Below are positions 44,267 through 55,242 of a stretch of 64,000 nt of DNA, piece after piece (positions within the stretch are counted from its first letter, which is position 1; every line of letters begins with the position of its first letter). The stretch covers positions 198,304 through 262,303 of the forward strand of contig NZ_QKTW01000017.1 in the NCBI RefSeq assembly GCF_003236175.1, given 5' to 3'. Source of the DNA: Taibaiella soli. GTDB taxonomy: Bacteria > Bacteroidota > Bacteroidia > Chitinophagales > Chitinophagaceae. The notes beneath the pieces are model-generated. The model did no database searches. It saw nothing but the letters and a program-made list of their open reading frames with translations, and was not told the DNA's origin. Made by a program: the position numbers and the translations under genes.

Positions 44267-46312
44267 CTAACGAAACAGACTCACACTACCCTTGCCCGTA
44301 AAGCTTTTTCTACCTGCAGTATATTCAACAACATAGAAATAAGTCCCGATCTCAGACTGCACACCCATATAACTGCCATCCCATCCTTCCGCTATACTGT
44401 TGGTATAAAATATTTGCTGGCCCCAACGGTTATAGATGCTGAAGCTGGCAAGTGTTGTTGTCGGATCACTGAACCTGACATGAAGCGAATCATTCAATCC
44501 ATCTGCATTCGGTGTAAACGCGCTCGGTACAAATGCATTAACCACATAGACGGTAACAGAGTCTACAGCCTTACAACCGTTGCTGTCGGTTACGCTTACA
44601 TAATACTCGGTCGTGCGTGACGGAGCTGAGCTAACAACATTGCCGCTATCGGCCGACAAGAAATCAGCGGGAGACCATAAATAGGAAATCCCGCCCTGCG
44701 CCTGCAATTGAGCGCTTTCTCCAGGTCTGATATACTGGTCCGCGCCTACATCTGCAAAAACAGCAGGGGCAACAGTTATCGGAAAATTAAATTGAGCAGT
44801 GCATCCATCAGCATTTGAAATAAGAACAGAATATCCTGTCGAAGAAGCAGGCGTAACAACAACATCCGAATCTGTCTGGTAAACAAGATCAGTTAGCGGA
44901 GTCCAGATGTATGTACTGCCACCACGTGCATGCAGTTGTAACGAATCGCCGGTGCAGGCCGTGGTATCGCCGTAAACATGAAACGCCGCAGCCGAAACGC
45001 CTACTCGTATCGTATCTGTAACACTTGCCTTGCATGTAGCGCTTAAAGAATCCATTGCGGTGACAATAAAATAAGAAGACTGCTGTGCATCAACTGTAAC
45101 GGACGACTGATCGGAGGCAGAAAGAATGGTGGACGGAGAGGACCAGAGGTAGTGTATATTATTGGTGTTGCCATTTACTTCCGCAGACAGGGTTATAATA
45201 CCTGGTGAACATATCAAAGTGTCGTGCGTGGTTAATACAGGCTGCGTAACGGAATGCACATGAATTACAACAGGCGCACTAATAGATGTTATATTGCCGC
45301 AGGTTCCGTTTACGGTGTAATGCAATGTGACGGTGTCTCCGTCGTCGGGAGAATAATTAAACGTACTGTCTGTAGCGCCATTTACTGCCGTGCTATTCAC
45401 ATACCATTGATAAACGCCGCTACTGTCGGGGTTTGTGATATGACCGCTCAGGCTGGCCTGATTTCCGGTACAAACAGACGTGTCATTTGTGACGACCATT
45501 ACAAAAGGCAGATTGTCTAAAAAAGAGCTGGCTGCACTTGCCATATCATCGACCCTGTTTCCTGCTGCCATATAAGGCATAACAGCTGTGGTATCGATGA
45601 TATTCGCAGTAGTAGCAGATACGACTTTACCATGAATGAAGTTGGACGCATTCAGATTGTCCGTATAAATATCCGCACCGATACTCGCCATTCCACCCGA
45701 TCCTGCCCAATTGTTCGGATTATTCAGTGTGTAACCTTGCAAGACAGCGCCGTTGGCATCATGTTTCGAAATGCCCCATATACCCGCCGCACCACCGATT
45801 ACGTAAAAATTGCCGCTGCAATCCGCGATCAGATCGTATGGCAGGGGAAATATAAATCCACCCGCTACAAATGTCGCATTCCCGGTGCCGTCATACCGGT
45901 ACACACTCGGAAAAGAACCAAAGGGTCGAAAAGAAAAAATATGCCCACCACCGGCACCGATGTTTACGGAGGTAGATTGCCCGATCGTATCGCCGGTATT
46001 TATCCATATGCTGGTGTTATGGTCATAATACCAGAATGTGCCGTTGGCAGTTGTATAAAACGTAAGCGTAGTATCACCGCTGCCAAGCACCGGACTTACC
46101 GCCAGCCCAAGACTATTGGCAGGCATCTGTATGGTGTTGGGAGACGGATTGCCCGCAGACACGGGTTGTGAGGGGTCGTAGTTATACAGCTCTCTGGCAG
46201 CATTAATATTTGCCGAATTATAGAGCAATACATATACGAGGTTACGCTGCGGTAGCTGTCCTTTTACGAATAAAGGAATGAGCAACAAGATTAGTAAAAA
46301 CCGGCATTTCAT
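44267..46312 (-). CDS. CHU_C (gliding-type) surface protein
   Basis: This 681-residue protein has a signal peptide (MKCRFLLILLLIPLFVKGQ). The N-terminal 270 residues look like a beta-propeller or sandwich (NTIQMPANSLGLAVSPVL, CSGNFYVIGGAAGIWGI); residues 270-580 are Ig-like modules with paired cysteines (CTGNQASLSGH, CSPGIITLSAE, CTGDSLQLHARG). The end (FVPSAFTPNADGLNDSLHVRF, FSIYNRWGQQIFY, GWDGS, YFYVVEY) is a CHU_C domain, a T9SS type B sorting signal. It is probably an adhesin or sheath-like surface protein, transcribed alone from the 268-base gap to the glucan synthase gene. Confidence 0.92.
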   Translation of the reverse strand: MKCRFLLILLLIPLFVKGQLPQRNLVYVLLYNSANINAARELYNYDPSQPVSAGNPSPNTIQMPANSLGLAVSPVLGSGDTTLTFYTTANGTFWYYDHNTSIWINTGDTIGQSTSVNIGAGGGHIFSFRPFGSFPSVYRYDGTGNATFVAGGFIFPLPYDLIADCSGNFYVIGGAAGIWGISKHDANGAVLQGYTLNNPNNWAGSGGMASIGADIYTDNLNASNFIHGKVVSATTANIIDTTAVMPYMAAGNRVDDMASAASSFLDNLPFVMVVTNDTSVCTGNQASLSGHITNPDSSGVYQWYVNSTAVNGATDSTFNYSPDDGDTVTLHYTVNGTCGNITSISAPVVIHVHSVTQPVLTTHDTLICSPGIITLSAEVNGNTNNIHYLWSSPSTILSASDQSSVTVDAQQSSYFIVTAMDSLSATCKASVTDTIRVGVSAAAFHVYGDTTACTGDSLQLHARGGSTYIWTPLTDLVYQTDSDVVVTPASSTGYSVLISNADGCTAQFNFPITVAPAVFADVGADQYIRPGESAQLQAQGGISYLWSPADFLSADSGNVVSSAPSRTTEYYVSVTDSNGCKAVDSVTVYVVNAFVPSAFTPNADGLNDSLHVRFSDPTTTLASFSIYNRWGQQIFYTNSIAEGWDGSYMGVQSEIGTYFYVVEYTAGRKSFTGKGSVSLFR

Positions 46313-46580
46313 ATCATCTGATTATGCCTGTAGAGACCATCTCAAATTGCGGTTGCGCTGGGGAGGACAAATACTTATATTTATTTATATATGTAAAAAC
46401 ATAAGTAAATGTGATACTTGCGAAGTTTCAAAAACGAATATACCATTCGACTTACTCCAATTAAACCGCACTGACAACATCGATGCTGATGTAAAAACCG
46501 GAAGAAGTAGCGGAACGACTTCAACGGTTTAACCAGAGCGATTCCGTGATTGTCCACCAAAGCCGATATTCGTTAACTAC

Positions 46581-49500
46581 CTATATCACCACTATTACCT
46601 CATGCTCCTTTTTATCATCAATCAGTGTGATCATTTTATCCTGTTGCGGATCATTGTCAACCAATACAGTCATCTCTTTAACACTTTTCTGGAGTATGGT
46701 AATATGGTATGTCGTTTCCTTGTAACGGTAGTGCAGTTTAAAACCTTTCCAATCTTCGGGCACGCAAGGGTTAAAGCTGAGCTTCCCTTCGTTTACCTGC
46801 AGGCCAAGAAAGGAGCTTACGATCAACTGGTACATCCAGCTGGCGGAGCCTGTGTACCAGGTCCATCCGCCGCGCCCTGTATGTGGCGGACACCCATAAA
46901 CGTCTGCAGCCAATACATAAGGTTCCACTTTATAAATGCTGATTTGCTCCGCGGTCCTGCCATGATTAAGCGGGTTGATCATCTGGAGCAGCGACCAGGT
47001 TTTCTGCGTATTTTTCAGCTTTGCAAAAGCCATGATCAGCCATACGGCGGCATGCGTATATTGCCCTCCGTTTTCCCGCACACCGGGCACATATCCCTTT
47101 ATATACCCCGGGTCGATATTTGACTTATCAAACGGCGGCTCGAGCAATTGTATTAATCCGGCATCGGTTTTCACCAAATGCTGTTCGGCGGATGTCATAG
47201 CCATTAACGCCCGTTCCGGATTGCCCGCGCCGGATAGCACGGACCAGCTTTGCGAGATGGAATCTATCTGGCATTCTTCATTTTGCGAAGAACCAAGCGG
47301 CGTTCCATCATCGAAATAGGCCCTCCGGTACCAGTTGCCATCCCAGGCATTCTTGTCAATATTTGCACTGAGTGTATCTGCCTGTTTTCTGCATTCGGCA
47401 GCGAATTCGGCGTCATTATGCCGGTTAGCAATATCAATGAAAGATACCAGCACGTCATAAAGGAAGAACGCCAGCCATACACTTTCCCCTTTGCCTTCAC
47501 GACCCACGCGGTCCATACCGTCATTCCAGTCTCCGGTCCCCATCAAAGGCAGGCCGTGCGCACCAAAGTTCAGGCCGTGCCGGATGGCACATACACAATG
47601 CTCATACAACGTGGCAATCTTATCTGACACACCTGGCAATGCATATACGGAGTCTTCACCGGGGCTCAGTGGACGCATATCCAGAAACGGTTGCGATTCA
47701 TCCAGTACAGACAGGTCTCCTGTGTGTTGTATATACTTGCAGGTGACCAATGGCAGCCATAAATAATCATCAGAGATACGCGTCCTTACGCCTCGTCCCA
47801 CAGGCGGGTGCCACCAGTGTTGTACGTCGCCTTCCGGGAACTGCCGCGAGGCGGCCAGCACTAGCTGTTTGCGCGCCAGTTCGGGTGTTGTGAATAACAA
47901 TGATACCACATCCTGCAGCTGATCGCGGAAACCAAAGGCTCCGCCTGATTGATAATAACCGCTGCGTCCCCATAAGCGGCAGGACAACGTCTGGTAATTG
48001 AGCCAGCCATTGGTGAGTATATTGGTGGCTGTGTCCGGCGTTTCTATCTGAACAGCACTTGTTGTATGCTGCCAGTATGCCCGGGCCCGTTCATACGCTT
48101 CGTGCGCTATGTCATTGCCGCGAAATTGGCGTATGATATCATTAGCCTGATTCATGTCCTGCCCTGCGCCTAACCTGAAGACTATTTCCCGCTCTTCGCC
48201 ATTTGCAAGTTCAATTGGTACCATAATTGCGGCACAAGGATCAAAGCCAACACCAACTTTGTTTGACAACCGGGTACGGTGCATTGCATCGGGGTTCTGT
48301 AAGGATTTATTACGACCTATGAATTCGGTTCGGTCACCTGTATAGGTCCGTGGCATATTTCCGACATCAAAGAATGCCACCCGCTCGCCAAATTCTGTGC
48401 TATATGGATTTCTGGAAATAAGCGCCCCGGTTCCCTGTTCCAGCTCGGTGATCACATACATTGCGGTTTTAGGTCGCAGATCGCCCAATACCCATTCTGT
48501 ATAACCAGTTACGGACAATTTACGGGGCTGGCCGGAATTGTTGCGAATCTTGACTATGGTAAATTTCACCGGTGATTTGACATCCGTAAAGACAGTCATT
48601 TCGGAATAAATGCCATTTTCCATGTGTTCAAAAACACTATACCCGAAGCCATGCCTGGTAACATAAGCCGAGTCGCCTGCTCTCGGTAAAGGAGTTGCAG
48701 ACCAGAAGTTACCGGATTCTTCATCGCGCAGGTAAAACACTTCGCCTGCCGTATCGCTCACAATATCATTGTTCCATGGCGTCAATCGCATTTCATGCGC
48801 ATTGTCTATCCACGTATATGCCTGCCCGCTTTCAGATACCACGGTTCCGAAGTCCGGATTGGCAATTACATTTACCCAAGGCGTCGGCGTCCGCTTTTTA
48901 TTATCCACTATTATCACATACTCTTTACCATCTGCAGAAAATCCACCCAGGCCATTGTCAAATAGAAGGTCTTTTGGCAGCGACAAGCCGTCCGAAGGCG
49001 AGATGGCCGTTTGCCCCTGGGCAAGATATGGTATGTTAGCCCTGATACCAATGCGCTTCGCCACCTGATCGGCAAGCGAACCATTCGCATCAGAGATGAT
49101 CACACGCGCTACCGTCTGGAAGAGTATGCGGTCTTCATTAGATATTTGGTCTGCCGCCCTCAGAAATATGCCCCCGGGCTTGTTCACAAATTCATTGGGG
49201 ATCATAGACAAGATCTGGTTTTGAAATGCCTGCCTGTAGCCGCCATGATCTTCATTCCATATTACCAGGTCCACGATAAGGCCTTTCAGGTGCCAATAGG
49301 TATGCGCCTGTATTAATTGCCTTGCCAATTGTATGTTGTTCTGGTCTTCTATCTGCAGCAACACGATTGGAAGGTCTCCTGATATAGAGTAACCCCATAA
49401 GCCCGACTGCCCTTTATGATTTTTAATAAGAATGGAAGGATCGGCACGCAGCGAAGCATTCATAAATATCACCGAACTGGCGAGACGGCCAAACAACTGC

Positions 49501-52500
49501 GCATCAGCCTCGGACGCGTTTATCTGCCGAAGTATCACCTGGCTGTGCGTCCATGATAACTCGAGTACGCGGTCTTTGTGGTGCCGGTCCTGGTATTGCG
49601 TGATCAAATGCTCACAAACTTCTCTGGTTTCGGCCACACCTGTGACCAGATCAAAGGATACGCTTTCATCGGGCCCCAGCACTACCTTATGTCTTACCGC
49701 TACTATGGGATCAAGCACCGAGCCCTGGCCACCGGCAAGGGGTCCTTGTTCGCTCATCGCTACCGGGTTTGCCGGCGTATTGCCATGCCCCAGAAAGGCC
49801 ATCCTGTCTGTCTCGTAGGATACTTCAGTTTGGTTGGTCCCATTCACCATCATGGTATGGAACATCCACGGCACATGTTCGTCCGCTGAACGGGGCCTCC
49901 GGGTACAAATAATCGCGTTCTTATCCGGTACTATCTCCGTTTGCACAAAAAGGTTCCCAAATGCCGGCTGCATGAGATCTGATGCAGGTGCGGCCAGTAC
50001 TACCTCGGCATAACTTGTTATCTCTATCGTTTTACGTGTGCCGGCTCTGTTGGTGATATGTATCCGGCGCATCTCAATATCGTCTTCGGGCGAAATAACG
50101 ATTTCGGTATGCGTTTCTATGTCATTGGTTGAATTGTGAAAATCAACTCTTCCTTGTGAAAAGGCCGCTTCATACATCTTCGCTTTTTTCTGTACAGGCT
50201 GGTAAGTATTTGACCAGAACGCACCTGTTCCAAGGTCGCGGATGTAGCAGAACATGCCCCAGTTGTCGCAGGTAGTATCTTCCCGCCAGCGCGTTACTGC
50301 CAGATCCTTCCATCTGCTGTAACCGCCACCCGAGTTGGTCACCATGACATGGTACTTCCCGTTCGACAATAGTTGTACTTCTGGTATCGGTGTATCCGGG
50401 GTATGCAGTACGCGTACTTCCTTACCGCTTACAGGATAGCTGACTTCAGCCATATCAGTGGTATGCGCGTAGAATGAAGTTGATTTTGGTATGCGTTCCT
50501 GCAGCAGCAATACGGTTGCCTGAAACTGCGGTTCGGCCTCAAATCGGCGCTGCATAGGCTGTTCATGCAACAGGTATCCCAGCGAAAGAAAACTCATACC
50601 CTGATGGTGCGCCATGAATGATTGAATAACTGCTTTTGTTTGCCCCAGCTGCAAGCGCGACGGTGTGTAGTCTATTGCCTCGTGAAAACCATAGGCTCCT
50701 TCAAAGCCGTCGTCCCACATGGTTTCCAGGTTTTGGCATGCTCCTTCCGGATCAACCATTAATGCCATTGCGGTAGCATAAGGGGCAATTACCAGATCCG
50801 CTTCCAGTCCACGTTTCAGGCCGAGGCCCGGCACGCCGAAAGCGCGGTATTGATAATTAGATGCTGCATCCACCATGTTATATCCCGATTCTGAGATGCC
50901 CCATGGCACGCCCCGCTGCTTTCCGTATTCTATTTGTCTTTTTACCGTGCCTTTGTAGGTCTGGTCCAGTAGCGTGTTTTCATAAGTAGGCATTACCAAA
51001 AGGGGCATGAGATACTCAAACATAGATCCGCTCCAGGACAACAGCACACCTGCTCCCCCGGCATTGGTCAATAATCTGCCCAGTGCAAACCAGCTTTCTT
51101 CGGGCAGTTTGCCCTGAGCGATCGCCACGAATGTGCAGAGTCTCGCTTCTGACGCCAGCAGGTCATAGAAACTTGGATCGCAAACATGTTCTTCCACTTT
51201 ATAGCCGATCGTGAATAAATGCTTGCTTCTGTCGTATAGAAAATCCCATTCCATATCGGCAAGACCGATGCACTCATGACCGAGTTTTTCTATCAGCGAT
51301 TCCTTGCTTTTGATACGCGGTGCCAACGCTGTTATCGCCTGTTTAAACACATCGAGCCACTGATTTTCTTCTTCGGTGTTATCGCTATTTTTTAGTGCAT
51401 CAATACCTGCCACAAGCTGATTCACTTTGAGGCAGAGCGCACTCAAACTAATATTGCCGTTCAGGCCAATAGTATCAATAAATTTGTGTGCATAGGGCGG
51501 CCAGTCTATCCAGGGTTCCAGCAGCTGTACATCATCAGCCGCATCCGAGATTTGCTGTGCGAGCATCTCTGCCCACCATTCAGCCATGCTTTCGGGTGCT
51601 GCGTTTAATTCCTTCTTAGCCGTTTGGTATGACACAGAAAGCTGAGTAATCGCTGCCTGCACACCGTCTATAGTAGCCGGAGCGGCCTGAATACTGGCAT
51701 CCAGCAATGAAGAAAATTCCGCCAGAAGCTTTAGCTCTTCTTTGCCAAGATTGTCCTTTAGCACACGTAACGTATCCAATAACCCTTCAAAAATTTTTCT
51801 CCGGACCATGGGACCGTGCAGTATCTCGAAAAGGCTTTGCCTTAATGTGAGCAGATGTCCGGCGAGATTACCGCTGTCGACTGTAGATATATATTTTGGC
51901 AATAGCGGCTGTAAGGTCTGTGTATCGTACCAATTATAAAAATGACCACGGAATCGTTCCAACTTATGGAGTGTATCAATGGTATCGGAAGTCCGGTTCA
52001 ATACCTGGGTCATTGACAGATATCCGAAGTCCCATGCTGTGATATTCGCCAGCAACGACAGACCGATATTAGTTGGCGATGTACGGTGCGCGATCACTGG
52101 CTGCGGATATTCCTGGAAATTATCCGGCGGCAACCAGTTTTCATCTACAGTCACAAACTTCTCAAAGAAAGCCCATGTCTTTCGCGAGATTTTATGCAGG
52201 AAAATATGTTGCTTAGAAGAAAACAATGCCTTCTTCCTGATAACCGGCCTACTGCTGTACCAGATAATAAATGGTGAGACGCCCCACAACAACAGGATAG
52301 GGACGGCAATTGCGAAACTGTTGAGATCATAGTAAACGAGAAAAGCCAGCAAAGCGACGGCAAGAAAAGGAGCGATCCACATACGTTTGTATGCAGACTG
52401 CAGACTGTTAAGTTTTGTATTGTCTATGTTGGAAGACACATCCCACTCCAGCAGCTTCCGGTGCGATATTAATACCCGCCACACGGTACGCAAGATGGCA

Positions 52501-55235
52501 GACATGTTGGCAAACCCCTCATAAGGAAGACATATCACTGAAAAGACTGTATGGACAACGATATTGGCGGTATTATGACCCAGCATCTTGATGTGATGCG
52601 ACAGGATCACATCATCTGGCTTTTGGAATGCATCCCAGACAACCGTCACAAAGATTGGAAATACGATTATTGCAGATACAGCAATGGTCCAGAACAATGG
52701 CGCATCCAATATTGTCCAGCCCAGTATCATCAAAGCCGTAAGGGCAAATGGAATAAGGCTGCGGCGAATATTGTCAAATATCTTCCAGCGTGATAGTGCA
52801 GAAAGGGTGTTCTTATGCCAGCGCTTATCGCCACCGGGGATAAAAGGCAGGAACCAGGGAAATATCTGCCAGTCACCACGTACCCAGCGCACGCGGCGCT
52901 TCATATCGAGGCGGTAGCTCATCGGGTACTTCTCATAAAGTTCCACATCACTCAGCAGCCCTGACCGCACATAACTGCCTTCAAGCAGGTCATGGCTCAG
53001 TATGCGGTTCTCCGGAAATTTGCCGTGCAATACTTTTTCAAAAACATCGACGTCATAAATGCCCTTCCCGATGAAAGAGCCTTCGGCAAAAAGATCCTGG
53101 TACACATCCGAGCTGGCGCGAGTATAAGGGTCTATGCCGGGTTCGTTACCATGCAGACGACTATAATAAGAGCTGCCTGCTTCCGGCAGGCTTACGTCTA
53201 TTCTTGGTTGCAAAATACCATAACCTTCCGTCACGCGCCTTTTCTTTTCGTCATACACCGGCCGGTTCAGCGGGTGCGCCATTGAGGCGATCATCTTCCA
53301 GGCAGTGCCGCGTGGCAATTGGGTATCGGAATCTAATGTGACTACATACCGAATCTCGCGCAAGGCATCCACATCACCAACGATGCAAGAAAAAGATTCT
53401 TTACAGGCGCCTCTTAGCAGGCAATTGAGTTCAGACAGTTTCCCCCGTTTGCGTTCATACCCCATCCATATCTTTTCCCGGGCATTCCACTGGCGCGGCC
53501 GGTGAAAAAGGAAGAACAGCTCCCGCGTACCGTCTTCATATTTTTTTTTGAGATTTTCTATACCGCACTTTACCAGCTCCAGCAATCGTGCGTCTTCGGG
53601 CAAGGTCTTTTGTGGCGCATCTTTGAAATCGGTGAGCAGGCTGAAGCGCAGATTTTCATCTCTGTTTGCAAGAAAACGCACCTCCAGTGCTTCTACCATT
53701 TCTTCTATCATTTTGACGCTGCTGAGCATGGTAGGTATCACGATCAGGGAACTGCAATCTTCCGGTATAGCTTCTGAAAAGTCCATGCGTGGCAAAAGGT
53801 GCGGTTTTACCAGAAGCGTCGAAAAAAAGTTGATGACCGTTACTGCCAGTTGGCTGGAAGCAAGTATCAGACAGGCGCCCAACAATACAAGCAACCAAGG
53901 GTTGTTAATATCGTCGGTATGTGCTTTCCAAATAAATCCTGCGGTAGTGACGGCAGACATCAGCACGATGCCGCCTAAATAGGCAGTCATACGGCTTTTA
54001 CTGAGCGATTTCCGCAAGCGATCCACAAAACCATGATGCATCTTCGCTTCCTTTTCGGTAGCGGACACCCCTTTGTCAATGAGATAGTAACCAACATGCG
54101 ATTCGCGGCTATCTGCGGTATCTGACGCATCATGGGCCAGCTTTATAGCTATCCGGGCCACTTCGTTTTCTGAGAGCAGTGATTTTTTGGCGATATATTC
54201 TACCATGTGACGGTAATGGTCGCGGGTGGCAAAATCCATTTTCCCATAAACACCATTGACATCGGTGCGTAAGGTTTGCTCTACTACACTGTGACCTTCA
54301 ACAAAGGCACGCCAGTCGAGTGAACCCAATAAACGCAGGCTGCCGATACTGTTACTGACCGATACCTGGTTGGCCGCCTGCTGCTGGATTTCCACCGCGA
54401 CAAGTTCACTGCTCGTCCTGCCATCTTCTGCCAGTCGCTGTTCCATCCAGGTAAGCGGCATGGAAAGCGCTGTTCCTTTTCCCAGTAATTGACGACTCAT
54501 TTCAGAAACGAATGCACTAGTCATCGGTGGGTTTGAACGCGCCATGTCTGCGGTATTCAGCACCAACCGCTGCGGTGTGGTCTGCGCTACTTCCAGCATT
54601 TGTTTTGACCAGTAATCAGCGAGATTTCTGTCGATCATGTCAATAGCCACCTGGGTAGACACCCGCCGCAAATTCTCTATCAGCGTGAGGCGCAGCATAA
54701 TGGGCACCGCCCATAATTCCCCCAGCTCCAACTGGGTTACGGACTGGTAGCTTGTAATGAACTTGCTCAGGCGTTCCCAATCGATCCTGCCATCACTATG
54801 AGTAACGATCTGGAGTATAATATTATATACACGGGTAACACCCGGCGGCTGGGCGCTGCGCAGTTGCGGCAGACGCTCACTATAGACGCGCGGAAGGTGT
54901 TTTTTGACCGTGCGTATTTGTTCTTCTATCAGGTAGAAATTATCTATGAGCCATTCCCCGGCAGGTGTGACAATTTGGTCCTTCCTTATAGCATCCACCA
55001 ATATGGTACGCGCATCGTTGAGTAAACGTTCGTTTTCGGCAAGGCGCTTGAGTAGCAACCCTGGCACACGCCTGTCGCTTAGCTCATGCGTTGTGGCGAG
55101 CTTCTGCCCATAATGCTCCAGTTGTTCAGTACTAAACAATTCCGCCCTTAACGGCGCTTCATTTGCGCGGTTTTGAAAATACGATCTCGTATCCAATATA
55201 GCTTCATGTGCTGTCGTGCCTATTGTGAACTTCAT
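46581..55235 (-). CDS. ndvB: cyclic beta-1,2-glucan synthase (NdvB-like)
   Basis: This 2884-residue membrane enzyme has the length and order of NdvB. Residues 1-400 are a helical N-terminus; membrane helices lie at about 415-475, 815-860, 885-910 and 945-995. Between them is the glucosyltransferase core (GT84) with DSDTQ near 633 and RRVRW near 780. Residues about 1400-1500 form a glucoamylase-like domain (GVPWGISESGYN). The rest is a GH94 phosphorylase-like half with GTGDWNDGMDRVG near 2570 and GGWTWYTGSASW near 2790. NdvB uses UDP-glucose to build, cyclise and adjust beta-1,2-glucans in the periplasm. The gene ends the operon, seven bases after pgm. Confidence 0.93.
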   Translation of the reverse strand: MKFTIGTTAHEAILDTRSYFQNRANEAPLRAELFSTEQLEHYGQKLATTHELSDRRVPGLLLKRLAENERLLNDARTILVDAIRKDQIVTPAGEWLIDNFYLIEEQIRTVKKHLPRVYSERLPQLRSAQPPGVTRVYNIILQIVTHSDGRIDWERLSKFITSYQSVTQLELGELWAVPIMLRLTLIENLRRVSTQVAIDMIDRNLADYWSKQMLEVAQTTPQRLVLNTADMARSNPPMTSAFVSEMSRQLLGKGTALSMPLTWMEQRLAEDGRTSSELVAVEIQQQAANQVSVSNSIGSLRLLGSLDWRAFVEGHSVVEQTLRTDVNGVYGKMDFATRDHYRHMVEYIAKKSLLSENEVARIAIKLAHDASDTADSRESHVGYYLIDKGVSATEKEAKMHHGFVDRLRKSLSKSRMTAYLGGIVLMSAVTTAGFIWKAHTDDINNPWLLVLLGACLILASSQLAVTVINFFSTLLVKPHLLPRMDFSEAIPEDCSSLIVIPTMLSSVKMIEEMVEALEVRFLANRDENLRFSLLTDFKDAPQKTLPEDARLLELVKCGIENLKKKYEDGTRELFFLFHRPRQWNAREKIWMGYERKRGKLSELNCLLRGACKESFSCIVGDVDALREIRYVVTLDSDTQLPRGTAWKMIASMAHPLNRPVYDEKKRRVTEGYGILQPRIDVSLPEAGSSYYSRLHGNEPGIDPYTRASSDVYQDLFAEGSFIGKGIYDVDVFEKVLHGKFPENRILSHDLLEGSYVRSGLLSDVELYEKYPMSYRLDMKRRVRWVRGDWQIFPWFLPFIPGGDKRWHKNTLSALSRWKIFDNIRRSLIPFALTALMILGWTILDAPLFWTIAVSAIIVFPIFVTVVWDAFQKPDDVILSHHIKMLGHNTANIVVHTVFSVICLPYEGFANMSAILRTVWRVLISHRKLLEWDVSSNIDNTKLNSLQSAYKRMWIAPFLAVALLAFLVYYDLNSFAIAVPILLLWGVSPFIIWYSSRPVIRKKALFSSKQHIFLHKISRKTWAFFEKFVTVDENWLPPDNFQEYPQPVIAHRTSPTNIGLSLLANITAWDFGYLSMTQVLNRTSDTIDTLHKLERFRGHFYNWYDTQTLQPLLPKYISTVDSGNLAGHLLTLRQSLFEILHGPMVRRKIFEGLLDTLRVLKDNLGKEELKLLAEFSSLLDASIQAAPATIDGVQAAITQLSVSYQTAKKELNAAPESMAEWWAEMLAQQISDAADDVQLLEPWIDWPPYAHKFIDTIGLNGNISLSALCLKVNQLVAGIDALKNSDNTEEENQWLDVFKQAITALAPRIKSKESLIEKLGHECIGLADMEWDFLYDRSKHLFTIGYKVEEHVCDPSFYDLLASEARLCTFVAIAQGKLPEESWFALGRLLTNAGGAGVLLSWSGSMFEYLMPLLVMPTYENTLLDQTYKGTVKRQIEYGKQRGVPWGISESGYNMVDAASNYQYRAFGVPGLGLKRGLEADLVIAPYATAMALMVDPEGACQNLETMWDDGFEGAYGFHEAIDYTPSRLQLGQTKAVIQSFMAHHQGMSFLSLGYLLHEQPMQRRFEAEPQFQATVLLLQERIPKSTSFYAHTTDMAEVSYPVSGKEVRVLHTPDTPIPEVQLLSNGKYHVMVTNSGGGYSRWKDLAVTRWREDTTCDNWGMFCYIRDLGTGAFWSNTYQPVQKKAKMYEAAFSQGRVDFHNSTNDIETHTEIVISPEDDIEMRRIHITNRAGTRKTIEITSYAEVVLAAPASDLMQPAFGNLFVQTEIVPDKNAIICTRRPRSADEHVPWMFHTMMVNGTNQTEVSYETDRMAFLGHGNTPANPVAMSEQGPLAGGQGSVLDPIVAVRHKVVLGPDESVSFDLVTGVAETREVCEHLITQYQDRHHKDRVLELSWTHSQVILRQINASEADAQLFGRLASSVIFMNASLRADPSILIKNHKGQSGLWGYSISGDLPIVLLQIEDQNNIQLARQLIQAHTYWHLKGLIVDLVIWNEDHGGYRQAFQNQILSMIPNEFVNKPGGIFLRAADQISNEDRILFQTVARVIISDANGSLADQVAKRIGIRANIPYLAQGQTAISPSDGLSLPKDLLFDNGLGGFSADGKEYVIIVDNKKRTPTPWVNVIANPDFGTVVSESGQAYTWIDNAHEMRLTPWNNDIVSDTAGEVFYLRDEESGNFWSATPLPRAGDSAYVTRHGFGYSVFEHMENGIYSEMTVFTDVKSPVKFTIVKIRNNSGQPRKLSVTGYTEWVLGDLRPKTAMYVITELEQGTGALISRNPYSTEFGERVAFFDVGNMPRTYTGDRTEFIGRNKSLQNPDAMHRTRLSNKVGVGFDPCAAIMVPIELANGEEREIVFRLGAGQDMNQANDIIRQFRGNDIAHEAYERARAYWQHTTSAVQIETPDTATNILTNGWLNYQTLSCRLWGRSGYYQSGGAFGFRDQLQDVVSLLFTTPELARKQLVLAASRQFPEGDVQHWWHPPVGRGVRTRISDDYLWLPLVTCKYIQHTGDLSVLDESQPFLDMRPLSPGEDSVYALPGVSDKIATLYEHCVCAIRHGLNFGAHGLPLMGTGDWNDGMDRVGREGKGESVWLAFFLYDVLVSFIDIANRHNDAEFAAECRKQADTLSANIDKNAWDGNWYRRAYFDDGTPLGSSQNEECQIDSISQSWSVLSGAGNPERALMAMTSAEQHLVKTDAGLIQLLEPPFDKSNIDPGYIKGYVPGVRENGGQYTHAAVWLIMAFAKLKNTQKTWSLLQMINPLNHGRTAEQISIYKVEPYVLAADVYGCPPHTGRGGWTWYTGSASWMYQLIVSSFLGLQVNEGKLSFNPCVPEDWKGFKLHYRYKETTYHITILQKSVKEMTVLVDNDPQQDKMITLIDDKKEHEVIVVI

Positions 55236-55242
55236 ATCTGTG

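Noticed and set aside
45632-46171. 179-codon plus-strand frame opposite the CHU_C gene
   Set aside because: It is an antisense shadow of a repeat-rich T/V/N gene, with no family and no own regulatory signals.
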